Positions 53,803 through 63,888 of a DNA stretch of 64,000 bases are shown here, in pieces. Source of the DNA: Hortaea werneckii (lineage: Eukaryota > Ascomycota > Dothideomycetes > Mycosphaerellales > Teratosphaeriaceae); the NCBI GenBank assembly GCA_037044905.1, contig JBAOKB010000018.1:17949-81948 (forward strand). The letters are read 5' to 3'. The position numbers were made by a program, and so were the translations under genes. Under the pieces are notes generated by a model that was not told where the DNA came from, did no database searches, and saw only the letters and a program-made list of their open reading frames with translations. The first letter of the stretch is position 1; each line of letters begins with the position of its first letter.

Positions 53803-54827
53803 ATGGAATCAGTCTCGGCGCCTCCAGCTACGGTCGGCGTTATATCTATTGGTGACATGGGGGTCGGGATTGCGCGGCTGCTCATCGCAAATAACTACCG
53901 TGTCGTAACAAACGCCTCGGACAGAAGGTAGCGTCATATCTACCAGTAGCCATAGATCGCTGGGGCTAACATACTTCTAGTCATGCAACCCAGGATCGTG
54001 CTCGCTGCAACGGTGTCGAACTCATGTCAGACGATGTCGAGCTCTGCAATACAGCAGACTACATTCTCTCTATCGTACCACCTCGAGATGCCTTTGTGAC
54101 TGCAAAACGCATCGTCACCGCTGCGGAATCTGTGAGGTACCAGGCTCGCGTGAATCCGCTGTGTTATCTAGACTTAAACGCCATAAGCCCTCACTCATCA
54201 CGCGAGATTGATGAACTCTTGAAGACATCTCAGTCTCCCGTGAAATTCATCGATGGCGGCATCATTGGGGCCCCGCCTAGACAGAACGAGGACGGATCCT
54301 GGTATCGTCCCTCTATCCCACTCTCTGGACCTGAGAATCTCGCTTCCTCCTCCCCAAGCGGCTCAAATCTGGCCGCAATCCTCAATACATCCTATGTCGG
54401 CCCGGAAATAGGCAGCGCTACGGGATTGAAGATGTGTTTCGCAGCACTCTCCAAAGGCTTCACAGCTCTCGCCATTGAGTCCCTGACTACTGCGCATAAC
54501 CTAGGTTGTCTGCCAGAACTGAAGCGGCACTTGGAGGATTTTAGTCCTGGCACGGCGAAGGCGATCAATAGTCTTACCACGATGCCTCCCAAGGCGTACC
54601 GATGGGGACCGGAGATGGAAGAGATTGCCGAGACCTTCGAAGCTGATGGTGGGTTTACCGAAGATGAGAGTATCTTTAGGCCGATTGCAAAGGTGTACAG
54701 GCTGGTCGCCGAGGGGACAGAACTTGGTTCGGAAAAAGTCGAGAGCCGGGTAAGAGGTAAGAGTGTGGAAGATGTGGCGCTTTTGATGGCAGTGGGGACT
54801 GCGAAGCGGAAGGAGAAGGTCGAATAA
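53803..54827 (+). CDS. 6-phosphogluconate-dehydrogenase-like oxidoreductase (DUF1932)
   Basis: Exons 53803-53927 and 53981-54827 (53-nt intron) encode 323 aa. N-terminal Rossmann motif VGVISIGDMGVGIARLLIAN, then DYILSIVPP and YLDLNAIS, the strand ends of a beta-hydroxyacid-dehydrogenase NAD(P) domain. FIDGGIIGAPP precedes the C-terminal helical domain (SATGLKMCFAALSKGFTALA), whose Lys is at the position of the family catalytic Lys. This matches fungal proteins annotated as phosphogluconate-dehydrogenase-like with the PF09130 C-terminus. It probably reduces or oxidises a small hydroxyacid; the substrate is unknown and it is not the true pentose-phosphate enzyme. It converges with QRI7, stops 22 bp apart. 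Confidence 0.86.
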
Positions 54828-54849
54828 GCTATAGCGCAGAACAGAGTCG

Positions 54850-56472
54850 CTAATTCTTCTCATCGTCGCCATTGTTTTTGATCCATCCAGCTGGACCAAG
54901 AATGCCGCCATCGGCTGCGTTGGAATCCATTGACCATTTCCTGATCGGGCCGATCTCCAGACTGGATGTGTAGCCAGCTCGATGCATCTCGATCGCGGCC
55001 CAGGCAATCATGAGCGCATTATCCGTACACAGCTCAATAGGTGGGAAGCAAAGTTTGATGTGTTGATAACCTCTAGCATCGAGCGTGCTGCGTAGGACAT
55101 GCCTGAGAAAGCTATTTGACGCTACTCCGCCTGATACCACCACAGTATCGCCGGTGAAAGTCGACGAGGATTCAAGGTATAGAAGAATGCGAGACGTTAG
55201 GTGCTGGAAGGCCACCCTTTCGACTTCCCTCGCAAGGTCTTGTCGCTCGCGCAACGAGAATAGCGGGTCAGGCCGCTTGACAAGGCGTTCGATAGAAGTC
55301 AACAGCCCTGCGAAAGAATAGACCATCCGGCGAGAGCTCTTTTCGCCTCCTTTACTTTCTGCCAGGGGAGGCGTGAGAGCCCATCCCCACCGAGTCGATC
55401 GTGACTCCAGTTCGTCTTGTCGCCGTGAAGGCGGTGAGTAGTCGCTATAGTCCGGCTCGCTCGGCTGAATAACCTCCTCACTAAGCGGGTACTCGCTTCC
55501 CTTCTCAATGTCAAGATTCTCCGTCATTGTCTCGTCCACTTTGCGAATCTGGCTGCAAAACGCAAACTCCTCTAGCGCCTTGCCGAAAGGGGGCCGCAAT
55601 CTCTCTGGTGGTAGGACTGCACGTGCGGCTTTGTCGAGAAAATCGCCGATAGCGATATCTTGCGTTTCGGCCAGAGTGCGATGCTCTGTCAAGCTGGTAG
55701 AGTTTAGGAGCATTGTGTGACCACCACTGACAAGAACAGTTAGGAAAGGGAATGCCGGCTCCAATGGTTTGGCGTCCTGAGCCTTGTTGGCCATTGCAGT
55801 GAGGAGCCGTGGTGTGAGAGCGTGAGCTTGCATGTGATGCACGCCTATCAAAGGCTTGTCCAATGCAACTGCAATGCCCTTGGCGGTGTCCAGCCCGACG
55901 GCTAGATTGCTGCGCATTCCTGGGCCTCTGGTCACGGCAACAAGTTTCAACGGAAGACTGTTTTCAGGTGATGGTGCATCATTAGAATCGTAGTGGGAAA
56001 GTCTTCTCATCGCGCGTTGGACCAAGGGTGCTAGATTTGCTCGGTGAGAATCCAGCGCTACGAGAGGGTGGATTCCCGTGTACTCATCATTATTTGCCGT
56101 CACTTTCTCGTGGAAGAGAACGTTGAGACGTGGCGCATCGTTGGCGACGGCGCCATTCTGAAGGTCTGAAGAGGCATTGCGAACTTCCACCAGGGCTACT
56201 GAAGTGTCATCGCAGGATGTCTCGATGGCGAGAACAGAATAACCCTCTCCTTTGCTTGGGTTGCTGGTTGACGAGAATCGGTGCGCATCGTTCCGTCTTA
56301 TTGAGGAGGGCCACACTCTAGCCCAGGGGGCCTTGCGTGATGTGCGCTCTGTGGCAAAATTGGCATGATTGACAAGCTGCCTCTGTGAAGAAGGAGTGCG
56401 TTGCAAGGTTCCAAATGAAACCGCGGTATTGCGCCGAAACAGATGCCTTGCTCGAACGCTGGAACGGAACAT
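54850..56472 (-). CDS. QRI7: Mitochondrial tRNA t6A synthase QRI7 (TsaD/OSGEPL1)
   Basis: Single exon, 540 aa from the ATG at 56472. Arg-rich presequence (MFRSSVRARHLFRRNTAVSF). TsaD marks: LAIETSCDDTSVALV, IHPLVALDSHRANLAPLV, GVHHMQAHALTPRL (metal-binding His pair), LTVLVSGGHTMLL, IAIGDFLDKAARAV, and near the end VVSGGVASNSFLRHVL and CTDNALMIAWAAIEM. It transfers threonylcarbamoyl to A37 of mitochondrial tRNAs reading ANN codons. An insert of about 80 acidic/polar residues (VDETMTENLDIEKGSEYPLS onwards) lies before RMVYSFAGLL, lengthening it from the usual 400-450 aa. Head-to-head with the patatin gene over 343 bp. Confidence 0.94.
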   Translation of the reverse strand: MFRSSVRARHLFRRNTAVSFGTLQRTPSSQRQLVNHANFATERTSRKAPWARVWPSSIRRNDAHRFSSTSNPSKGEGYSVLAIETSCDDTSVALVEVRNASSDLQNGAVANDAPRLNVLFHEKVTANNDEYTGIHPLVALDSHRANLAPLVQRAMRRLSHYDSNDAPSPENSLPLKLVAVTRGPGMRSNLAVGLDTAKGIAVALDKPLIGVHHMQAHALTPRLLTAMANKAQDAKPLEPAFPFLTVLVSGGHTMLLNSTSLTEHRTLAETQDIAIGDFLDKAARAVLPPERLRPPFGKALEEFAFCSQIRKVDETMTENLDIEKGSEYPLSEEVIQPSEPDYSDYSPPSRRQDELESRSTRWGWALTPPLAESKGGEKSSRRMVYSFAGLLTSIERLVKRPDPLFSLRERQDLAREVERVAFQHLTSRILLYLESSSTFTGDTVVVSGGVASNSFLRHVLRSTLDARGYQHIKLCFPPIELCTDNALMIAWAAIEMHRAGYTSSLEIGPIRKWSMDSNAADGGILGPAGWIKNNGDDEKN

Positions 56473-56815
56473 GAGAGCCACGCGATGAGGCCGAAGAAAA
56501 GATTAAACTATGTCGTAGCGTGCCAGGTCATGTGGTGATGTACTACTGCAGAGGTGGTGCATATCCCCAGACGCAGGTTGGGTTCGTGGCGGATCCAAGG
56601 TCGCGGTAGGAGGAACCGAGGCGCCGGGCCGAGGCGGCGAACCTGCATGATGACGATCACTTGCGCCTTTGTTTGGACCTGACGCCGTTGGGGATGACAT
56701 GCCGCTGCACGCACGACATGTTCTGTCTTCAACTTCACCCACACTCCTTTGGATCCTAGGTCGATCATAGCAGCCGCTGGTAGGCTTGCTCAGTTCAGAC
56801 AGACTGTCAGTGACC
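56473..56815. promoter_or_regulatory. Divergent promoter region QRI7 / patatin lipase
   Basis: 343 bp between divergent start codons; no defined element recognised. Confidence 0.45.
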
Positions 56816-59437
56816 ATGGCAGACGCGAAGAAGGAAACGGATGGTCCACCCATCGATTCAACCGAGGCCTGGGACTACACGGCTTTACCAGACTGGGATA
56901 ACGATTTCATTGAGTCAGACGATATACTTGCATTCGCCTCTGCCCTTTCGGCACCGGACACCTCACCTTCAGAGGAGGACTTGCTGGACCCGAGCAAGAA
57001 GCGACAAGATACCGAGTTCATTACGGCGTTGAATGATTGGCGACCGGTTCATCAGCGCGTGCGAGGAGGCGACAAGAGGAAACCGGCTCACGCCAGTAAG
57101 CAGAAGAAGAAGGGGAAAGCGAGGAGAGGGAAGGATGAGACGAGGGAAGGGTGGACATACAATCTGGTCAAATATCCATTGCTGGCCGTGGTCCTCGGCT
57201 GGATAATTTTCCTAGCAATAAGCTATTTAGCTACGAGGTTCTACATATGCGTGTACGAGCAATACATTACCTGGAGAGGAACAAGACAGAGACTGCGAAA
57301 GAAGTTGGGTGAGCAGACGAGCTTCGGCGACTGGGTGAAGGCAGCCAAGGACTTAGACGACCATTTGGACAACGAGAGGTGGAAGGAAGAAGATGAGTAC
57401 GCATATTACGACAGCAAGACAGTGCGCAGAGTTATGGAGCAGCTGCGCAACCTTCGACATCGTGCCGAACAAGACGAGACGGGCCGGAAGAATGGCACAT
57501 CCCAGCGCGCGATCGAGGACCTACGCAGCCTGGCCGAAGCCTGCGTCAAAAACAACTTCGCCGGTTTCGAGAACCCTCGCCTATACTCTGAGACCTACTA
57601 CGGCACGAAGAATCTGGTCCAGGACTACGTCGATGAAGTCTCCACGACCCTCAAATTCCTGCTATCCAGCCACCAACTCAGGCAGGAGGAGAAGCGTACA
57701 CTTTCCAAGCATTTAAGCACCAACTTTGGCCGCACGGCACTATGCTTGAGCGGCGGCGCAACTTTCGCTTATTACCATTTTGGCATCGCAAAAGCTCTCC
57801 TCGACGCAGATCTCCTGCCTTGGATTATCACAGGCACCTCAGGTGGTGCTTTGGTGGCGGCTCTTCTTGGTACGCGCACCGACGACGAGCTGAAGAAACT
57901 GCTTGTACCTGCACTGGCGAACCGTATCAGAGCTTGCAGCGAGCCCTTCTCTGTTTGGTTACCTCGCTGGTGGCGCACCGGCGCAAGATTCGACAGCGTT
58001 GACTGGGCACAGCGCTGCTCATGGTTCTGTCGCGGCAGTCTCACTTTCCTTGAAGCCTACCAGCGTACCGGTCGGATTCTGAACATAACGTGTGTGCCGT
58101 CTGACCCGCATACGCCTACGATTCTCGCAAACTACCTTACAGCGCCAGACTGCGTCATTTGGTCGGCAGTCATCGCATCTGCTGCTGTTCCTGGCATTTT
58201 GAATCCTGTCGTGCTGATGAGGAAAAATCGGGACGGAAGGCTCGAGCCTTACTCATTCGGCCACAAGTGGAAAGATGGATCGCTGCGTACCGACATTCCG
58301 CTCAAGAGCCTGAACCTGCACTTCAATGTCAACTTCTCCATTGTCTCGCAGGTCAATCCCCACATTAATCTCTTCTTTTTCTCGTCCCGTGGGGCAGTTG
58401 GCCGACCTGTAACGCATCGCAGAGGTCGAGGATGGCGAGGCGGATTCTTGGGCAGTGCGATTGAGCAATACATCAAGCTTGATCTCAACAAATGGTTGAA
58501 AGTCCTTCGGCACTTGGAGTTGCTGCCGCGACCTGCCGGGCAGGACTGGAGCGAGATCTGGCTGCAAAGATTCTCAGGTACCATCACAATCTGGCCAAAA
58601 AGCATAATAAGCGATTACTGGAACATTCTCAGTGACCCGAGCATGGAGCGGCTGGCGAGAATGATTCATGTCGGCCAGCTTGCTACATGGCCGAAATTGA
58701 AATTCATCGGCAACCGCATGGCAATAGAAAAGGTCATAGAGGAGGCTCGGGAGGCGACAAGGCCTGTGAACCAACCTCTCCCAACGCCGATGCCGACGTC
58801 CGACGAGAAGTCCTTGCGAAATGTTTTGTCGGAAGAAGATCTGCAGAGCCTCCTGGAGAAAGCCAGGGCGAACCATGGACCAGTAGAAATCCCCACATCT
58901 ATGCTCACACCCTCCAAAGAGCGCTCACAGCCGCGCTACCCATCCCCGAGGAGGCCATACCCCGAACACCACGAACGTGCCGAGTCCCCATCCTTCTCCA
59001 AACGCTTGTCCGGTTGGTTCAATCTCCAGCACCCTGGCTCTCCGCGCTCAAGTCAAGATACGCTCCGCCCCAATGTAGGAGAGCTGCAGAGCCCCGCTGG
59101 ACGGAGAGGGAGCATGATGGCGGAGCTAAAGCGACAGAGCGGTGTTTTCTGGGACGATCCAGATCCAGAGACGGCGGACGAGACGGCGGATGAAACGGCC
59201 ACGGACGAAGATGCCTACGATGAAGACAACCATCTCATCCACGATGACGATGACGTGGCGCCTTTCGAATCGGAAGGCGAGGCTGGTGGAGCGAAGTGGA
59301 ATCAGGATCGCGAACGGGTTAATAGCCTGTACGACGCGATGCCTGAGATCAATATCCAGGGTGAAGGGGTCGGCACGAAGGATTTCGAGGCCAACGGGAG
59401 TGGCGGCGGCGATGGTTTGTTGCCAAGAAGGCGATGA
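56816..59437 (+). CDS. DUF3336-patatin lipase (TGL3/4/5 family)
   Basis: Single exon, 873 aa from ATG 56816 (accATGgca). One membrane segment at about 120-146 (LLAVVLGWIIFLAISYLA). DUF3336 follows (about 180-290, WKEEDEYAYYDSKTVRRVME). Patatin domain: oxyanion SGGA (312-315), GTSGG (340-344) with nucleophile Ser342, and the dyad DG at Asp487 (HKWKDGSLRTD). Family members hydrolyse triacylglycerol or phospholipids at lipid droplets or the ER. The C-terminal 200 residues are disordered, ending in an acidic stretch; two near-direct repeats encode TADETADETATDED. Which TGL paralogue it represents cannot be settled by eye. Confidence 0.92.
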   Translation: MADAKKETDGPPIDSTEAWDYTALPDWDNDFIESDDILAFASALSAPDTSPSEEDLLDPSKKRQDTEFITALNDWRPVHQRVRGGDKRKPAHASKQKKKGKARRGKDETREGWTYNLVKYPLLAVVLGWIIFLAISYLATRFYICVYEQYITWRGTRQRLRKKLGEQTSFGDWVKAAKDLDDHLDNERWKEEDEYAYYDSKTVRRVMEQLRNLRHRAEQDETGRKNGTSQRAIEDLRSLAEACVKNNFAGFENPRLYSETYYGTKNLVQDYVDEVSTTLKFLLSSHQLRQEEKRTLSKHLSTNFGRTALCLSGGATFAYYHFGIAKALLDADLLPWIITGTSGGALVAALLGTRTDDELKKLLVPALANRIRACSEPFSVWLPRWWRTGARFDSVDWAQRCSWFCRGSLTFLEAYQRTGRILNITCVPSDPHTPTILANYLTAPDCVIWSAVIASAAVPGILNPVVLMRKNRDGRLEPYSFGHKWKDGSLRTDIPLKSLNLHFNVNFSIVSQVNPHINLFFFSSRGAVGRPVTHRRGRGWRGGFLGSAIEQYIKLDLNKWLKVLRHLELLPRPAGQDWSEIWLQRFSGTITIWPKSIISDYWNILSDPSMERLARMIHVGQLATWPKLKFIGNRMAIEKVIEEAREATRPVNQPLPTPMPTSDEKSLRNVLSEEDLQSLLEKARANHGPVEIPTSMLTPSKERSQPRYPSPRRPYPEHHERAESPSFSKRLSGWFNLQHPGSPRSSQDTLRPNVGELQSPAGRRGSMMAELKRQSGVFWDDPDPETADETADETATDEDAYDEDNHLIHDDDDVAPFESEGEAGGAKWNQDRERVNSLYDAMPEINIQGEGVGTKDFEANGSGGGDGLLPRRR

Positions 59438-60435
59438 GAGATTCAGCAGGGGAGATTGCAGAGGATGGAGATCGAATTCGTGAAGCGTTTAAGCGATTGA
59501 AATACTAAAGCATTCCCAGTGTGTTGTTTTCGTGCGGATGGCGGCTGACAGGACACGTTACGCTTTCTTTTCAAGATACACTTTTAAAAGTTGTAAATGA
59601 TATGATAGAGAGTCTTTCTTTCCTTTTTCTTCTCTCTCTATCTCTTTTCTTCCTTTTTGCCAAGGGGGCTGACTGCACCACCGAAGCACATATGCGCAAT
59701 GTGTAGGAATCCTAAAGTAGACAAATATACCTTCTTGTACGGCACTGATCATATGGCAGTTTGATTGTGTTAACCCGAAGGCTACATCGCCCCTTGATCA
59801 CCTCCCCGCTTATCACTCATACTTGAACCTCCTCCCGCACTCGGCCGAAGACTTCCTCCTTCTGATACCACGACTTCCTAAGCACTTCTTTCCTCAGTAC
59901 GTCTTCCGGCGCGGCTCGATTAATCGGCATCGTTTGCTCACTGCACGGCTTCTCTGGGGTGGCAGTGGGGTAGTTTTGATTTGTTGGGCGAACCAGTTCA
60001 TCACTGTGTTCGGGCCTTGCTTATATAGCTGCGAACCACATCTTGGGAGGTCCGCGAGATATTGGCGACAGGATTCGTTGGGATGGTCAGGCTCCGCCCT
60101 CCAACATCCCCCCCCCCCCCCCCCCCCCCCCCCTTCCTCCCCAATTTTGTGTGATCCAGCTGCCTGCCGACGCACCAGTCGGAACCGAATGCTTGGGGTT
60201 TACTCTCCAAGCCGTGAGTGAGGCCATTAAAAAGCTGCGCAACGCGTCCATTCGCGATCAAGGACAATGCATTCATCTTAGGCTAAGCGGGAGTGATGTT
60301 GAATCCTGCTGCCTTAGATCTCACCGAGACCTGGAGGCAAGCGCGCATTGGCGCCCACACCAAACCGTCTCAGCGCCTTGTTAGACCCTCAAAAGCTCGC
60401 TTACTAGCACCATATCCTGCGAGAGTCCTAGTTCA
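59438..60435. other. Convergent gap (1.0 kb) with C26 tract
   Basis: 3' flanks of the patatin and DCR2-like genes. Includes pyrimidine-rich sequence near 59620-59660 and a C26 run at 60108-60133. No gene supported. Confidence 0.5.
60108..60133. repeat. C26 homopolymer
   Basis: Twenty-six C in a row on the plus strand (G26 on the minus strand), second long C tract of the window. Confidence 0.9.
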
Positions 60436-62115
60436 TCAAGACGGAGGCGGCGCAACCACTCCCCCACCTTCAACAAGCACAATCTCATCGATCTTCTTCT
60501 TCGTCTCCTCCCCACAGCACTCGACGCGCTTCCAGCTGACCACGCGACCAGCGCCTGTATCGACTTCCCACACTCTGACCCGGCGATGGAAGCCGCCGTA
60601 TCCGGCATACCCGCCAAAGCCACTGCCGCCTGCGTAGCACATCCATGGCCCTAGCTTCCGCTTCTCGCTTTGTGGATCCTGAGGTCGCAGCGCACAGTAG
60701 TCGTTTACATGGTCGTGTCCACAGCCAACGGCTACTATGCCTTCCTCGACTAGCGCGTCGTAGAAGTGGCTGTTGAAAGTCGGAGCCGTGACGCCTTCTT
60801 TCCACTGTCCTCCAGCTGTCACAAGACCTTTCTCCGAGTACTCCGGTAGAGGGATGTGAATGAAAGCCATGTCCAGGTGGATGTGAGAGTACTTGGCATG
60901 CTCCTTCTTCAGGCCTTGGGCGGTGGAGCGGAACCAGGAAATCTGGTTGTCCTTGAGCCAGTCGTAGCCCTTGTAATTTCTTTCATCGGGGGTTAATCCG
61001 TGTGTGTCAAGGAGGTAGATTGTCAGCGCAGAATGCTGCGATGGCGATTGGGCGAGGACTTCGACATAGTAGTTGCCCACGCCATCTACAGACTCGGGGC
61101 CTGGCCGGGACAGGCTGTAAGGAAGAGTCTGCATCAGCGACATCTGAGCTTCGCGAGAGAGAGAATAGGAGCCTTCGTCATCATGATTGCCGAAGATGGC
61201 CGCGAAAGGAATCTGGCGTTCTATGAGAGGCGCAGCGAGCTTGAACAGGGTCGATTGGGTATCAGGAGATTGCGGGCCTTCCACCTGGTCGCCTGAGAGA
61301 ACGACGAGATCTGGTTTCTCGTCGTCCAAGATAGTCTCAATGAATTCCAGTGTCCGTATATCAGCCTCGCAGTTGGTACTTGGCTCGTTCTTTGGGCCAA
61401 TGGCATCCCTACACACGCCCACTCCAGTAGCCAGGTGCGCGTCTGATAATTGCAAGACCTTGAACTTCCCGCCTTTGTTCACTCTCGGCACTGGTGTTTT
61501 TACTTCTGCCTTGGGCTGTCCGTGTCTCATGCTCAGTCGCGCGACCTGCACGCTCTCGCCGGCATTCAATAGCAAGGGCATCTGGGCCAGAGTCCACCCC
61601 GGGCGAGGGTCAAGGGCATCTGTGCCGAACAGGACGTCGACTGCAGTGATGACTCTCTCACTGTCGCTGTCCTTCTTCTTCGAGCTTCGTAACAGCCAGA
61701 GGCCACCGTCTCTGCTTTCCCAACGCTCGCCCCCTTGCCCACTTTCACCCACCCCGGGATCCAGACGTCCAACCCGCACCCCCACGACGATCTTGTCGTC
61801 CTCCGTCAGCTCCTCCTCTCTCTTCCGCTTCACGTGCAACCAAGCGCTCCGTGTCCAGCCCGTGTGCAGAAACAGATCCTTTTCTATGCGATGCCATTTC
61901 TCGGGATCCAGGCGACAGGTGGAGAAGGGATTGGTCTTGGAGCAGAAGGCGATCTTGATGTCGGTCACTACGGTCCCGGCGTGATGGGTGGGCGAAAAGG
62001 TGTGGAGGCTGTTGGGCAAGACTTTGTACTGGTAATCGGCAATGAAGAGCAAGAGGAAGACCAGGGCGACAAAGGCAGCTGCCTGGCCGAGGGTTCGCGT
62101 GATACGACGGGTCAT
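60436..62115 (-). CDS. DCR2: DCR2-type calcineurin-like phosphatase
   Basis: Single exon, 559 aa. A membrane anchor lies at residues 10-27 (GQAAAFVALVFLLLFIAD). Metallophosphoesterase motifs are complete: D-x-H in VLQLSDAHLA, GDQ in LVVLSGDQVEG, GNHD in FAAIFGNHDDE, a later His in MAFIHIPLPEY, and GHDH in AVGCGHDHVNDYC. Yeast Dcr2 is a phosphatase acting in the cell cycle (Sic1) and in the unfolded-protein response (Ire1). The yeast relatives share the N-terminal anchor and extended N-terminal region of 230 residues seen here. Orthology is likely; the substrate in this organism is unknown. Confidence 0.9.
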   Translation of the reverse strand: MTRRITRTLGQAAAFVALVFLLLFIADYQYKVLPNSLHTFSPTHHAGTVVTDIKIAFCSKTNPFSTCRLDPEKWHRIEKDLFLHTGWTRSAWLHVKRKREEELTEDDKIVVGVRVGRLDPGVGESGQGGERWESRDGGLWLLRSSKKKDSDSERVITAVDVLFGTDALDPRPGWTLAQMPLLLNAGESVQVARLSMRHGQPKAEVKTPVPRVNKGGKFKVLQLSDAHLATGVGVCRDAIGPKNEPSTNCEADIRTLEFIETILDDEKPDLVVLSGDQVEGPQSPDTQSTLFKLAAPLIERQIPFAAIFGNHDDEGSYSLSREAQMSLMQTLPYSLSRPGPESVDGVGNYYVEVLAQSPSQHSALTIYLLDTHGLTPDERNYKGYDWLKDNQISWFRSTAQGLKKEHAKYSHIHLDMAFIHIPLPEYSEKGLVTAGGQWKEGVTAPTFNSHFYDALVEEGIVAVGCGHDHVNDYCALRPQDPQSEKRKLGPWMCYAGGSGFGGYAGYGGFHRRVRVWEVDTGAGRVVSWKRVECCGEETKKKIDEIVLVEGGGVVAPPPS

Positions 62116-62596
62116 GGTGGCAGGAGCAGTGGCAGTGGCAGCCGAGAGCAGAGAATCACAGGGTTACGGAGGGTCAGAGAGCACAGAGGGACAGATGTGC
62201 CATGTCCAGCAACAGACGGATGGCAGTGCTACGTGTGAAGAAGCAAGAGTGAGCGCGCACTCACAGGTTGGTGCTGTCCGATGCAACTTAGCAACTTGCG
62301 AGCTGCTGGTACGGGACCACAGGGGAGCAGTTGGAACGGTGGACCAGGCTGGAGACGAGACGAGACGAGCCAGCCTTTCCGACTGGTCCACGGCGCTTCA
62401 CCTTTCACCCACACACACGCACACGCGAGATCTCGGGCTCGGCACGTTGCAACCCGCCTCTTCCCGCGACTCTAGACCCCGTTCGTTTCTGCAGCTTGCC
62501 GTTTCCATGATCAAGTCAACCAACCTTGGAAACCAACCAAACATTACCGGGGTAAGGTATTGTTTACTGCGAGAGGGGTAGAAGCCTATTGACTAC
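62116..62596. promoter_or_regulatory. Divergent promoter region DCR2 / TRM61-like
   Basis: 481 bp between divergent starts. A CA-rich run (cacacacacgcacacg) lies near 62410-62426. No other element recognised. Confidence 0.45.
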
Positions 62597-63823
62597 ATGC
62601 CAATGCTATGGCGCGCTTTTCGACAAGCGCCCATCTCTCGCTCGCCGGCATGTCAAGTGCGTCGCATCGCTGATGCGCGACCATTCCGCGAGAATGACCT
62701 CGCCGTCCTCCGTCCGAAGAACGATCGCTACGCCTCACCGGTCCTGACCCGCCCATTGCAAGCAGGCAAGCGCATCGACACCCATCGAGGGACACTGCAT
62801 CACAACGACATTCTTGGCAAGCACGTTCGGGATGTCGCTCGTACAGCGCCGACCAAGAGCGGCAAACAGGCCGGCACAGAATACCGGTTGCATGAGGTGA
62901 AGCTGGAAGAATATGTCCGCCTGACCAAGCGACTGGTAACACCGCTTTACCCGCAGGATGCAAGACTGATCGTCGACTTGCTCGACCTGCATCCTGAACC
63001 TCCCACCTGGGCGGAGGAGGATGGGAATAAGCCGAAGCTAGAAATACTCGAAGCAGGCACTGGTCACGGAGCTCTCACGCTCTATCTCAGCAGAGCCATA
63101 CATGCTGCCAATACGCCCTTTCCTCACAGAGCCGTGACGGACGAAATCGAGGTAGACCACGTCGCTCTCGAGCAATGGAAAGCTAGCAGAAGAGCTGTCC
63201 TCCACACCATAGAAATTTCAGCGAAGTACTCCGCTCACGCGCGCACGGTGGTCGCAGGGTTCAGGCACGGGCAGTACGCGCACAATGTCGACTTCCATGT
63301 CGGAAATGTGAGCGAATGGGCCTCTGCCGCCCTCGTCGCTCGCAACGAGCAACCGTTCCTCTCTCACGCGTTCCTGGACCTCCCGGGTGCTGAAGAGCAT
63401 CTGACCTCTGTCGCCCAGGCTCTAAGGACTGATGGTACATTGATTATCTTCAATCCAAGCATCACGCAAATCATGGCTTCGTTCTCGAAAGTGAAGGAAG
63501 ACGGTGTTCCGTTAGTGCTGGACAGAGTGATAGAATTGGGTGTCAACGGGGGCACAGGAGGACGGGAATGGGACGTTCGAGCTGTCAAGCCAAGGGCACA
63601 GCATAAGAAGTCATCGATTGGCGCAGGAGAGGATGATAGCGGAGCAGATGAGAGTGGTGTAGATGGGACTAGCGACGATGTGCAGGAGCCTAGACTGTCC
63701 GACGGCCGGGAAGGGGCTGACGAGGGTGCCAAAGACGAGGGTTGGAAGATGGTGTGTAGGCCCAAGGTCGGAGACAGCATCGTCGGTGGTGGCTTCCTGG
63801 GTATTTTCAAGAAGCAGAGATGA
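62597..63823 (+). CDS. TRM61-like mitochondrial tRNA methyltransferase
   Basis: Single exon, 408 aa. The N-terminus is basic and lacks acids for 25 residues (MPMLWRAFRQAPISRSPACQ), fitting mitochondrial import. SAM-binding motif I is LEILEAGTGHGALTLYLSRA (about 150-170), followed by HTIEISAKYSAHA and the motif HAFLDLPGAEEH, as in tRNA m1A58 methyltransferases (Trm61/TrmI). A conserved N-terminal beta region (RLHEVKLEEYVRLTKRL, TPLYPQDARLIV) precedes the fold. A long acidic insert (GEDDSGADESGVDGTSDD) interrupts the last part. Likely a filamentous-fungal mitochondrial paralogue of Trm61; target base inferred, not shown. Confidence 0.82.
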   Translation: MPMLWRAFRQAPISRSPACQVRRIADARPFRENDLAVLRPKNDRYASPVLTRPLQAGKRIDTHRGTLHHNDILGKHVRDVARTAPTKSGKQAGTEYRLHEVKLEEYVRLTKRLVTPLYPQDARLIVDLLDLHPEPPTWAEEDGNKPKLEILEAGTGHGALTLYLSRAIHAANTPFPHRAVTDEIEVDHVALEQWKASRRAVLHTIEISAKYSAHARTVVAGFRHGQYAHNVDFHVGNVSEWASAALVARNEQPFLSHAFLDLPGAEEHLTSVAQALRTDGTLIIFNPSITQIMASFSKVKEDGVPLVLDRVIELGVNGGTGGREWDVRAVKPRAQHKKSSIGAGEDDSGADESGVDGTSDDVQEPRLSDGREGADEGAKDEGWKMVCRPKVGDSIVGGGFLGIFKKQR

Positions 63824-63888
63824 ATCCCTTCACATGTAGTGTCTTATTAGGACTCGATTTGCTGGTTGACTTTGATTCGCGCGAAACC

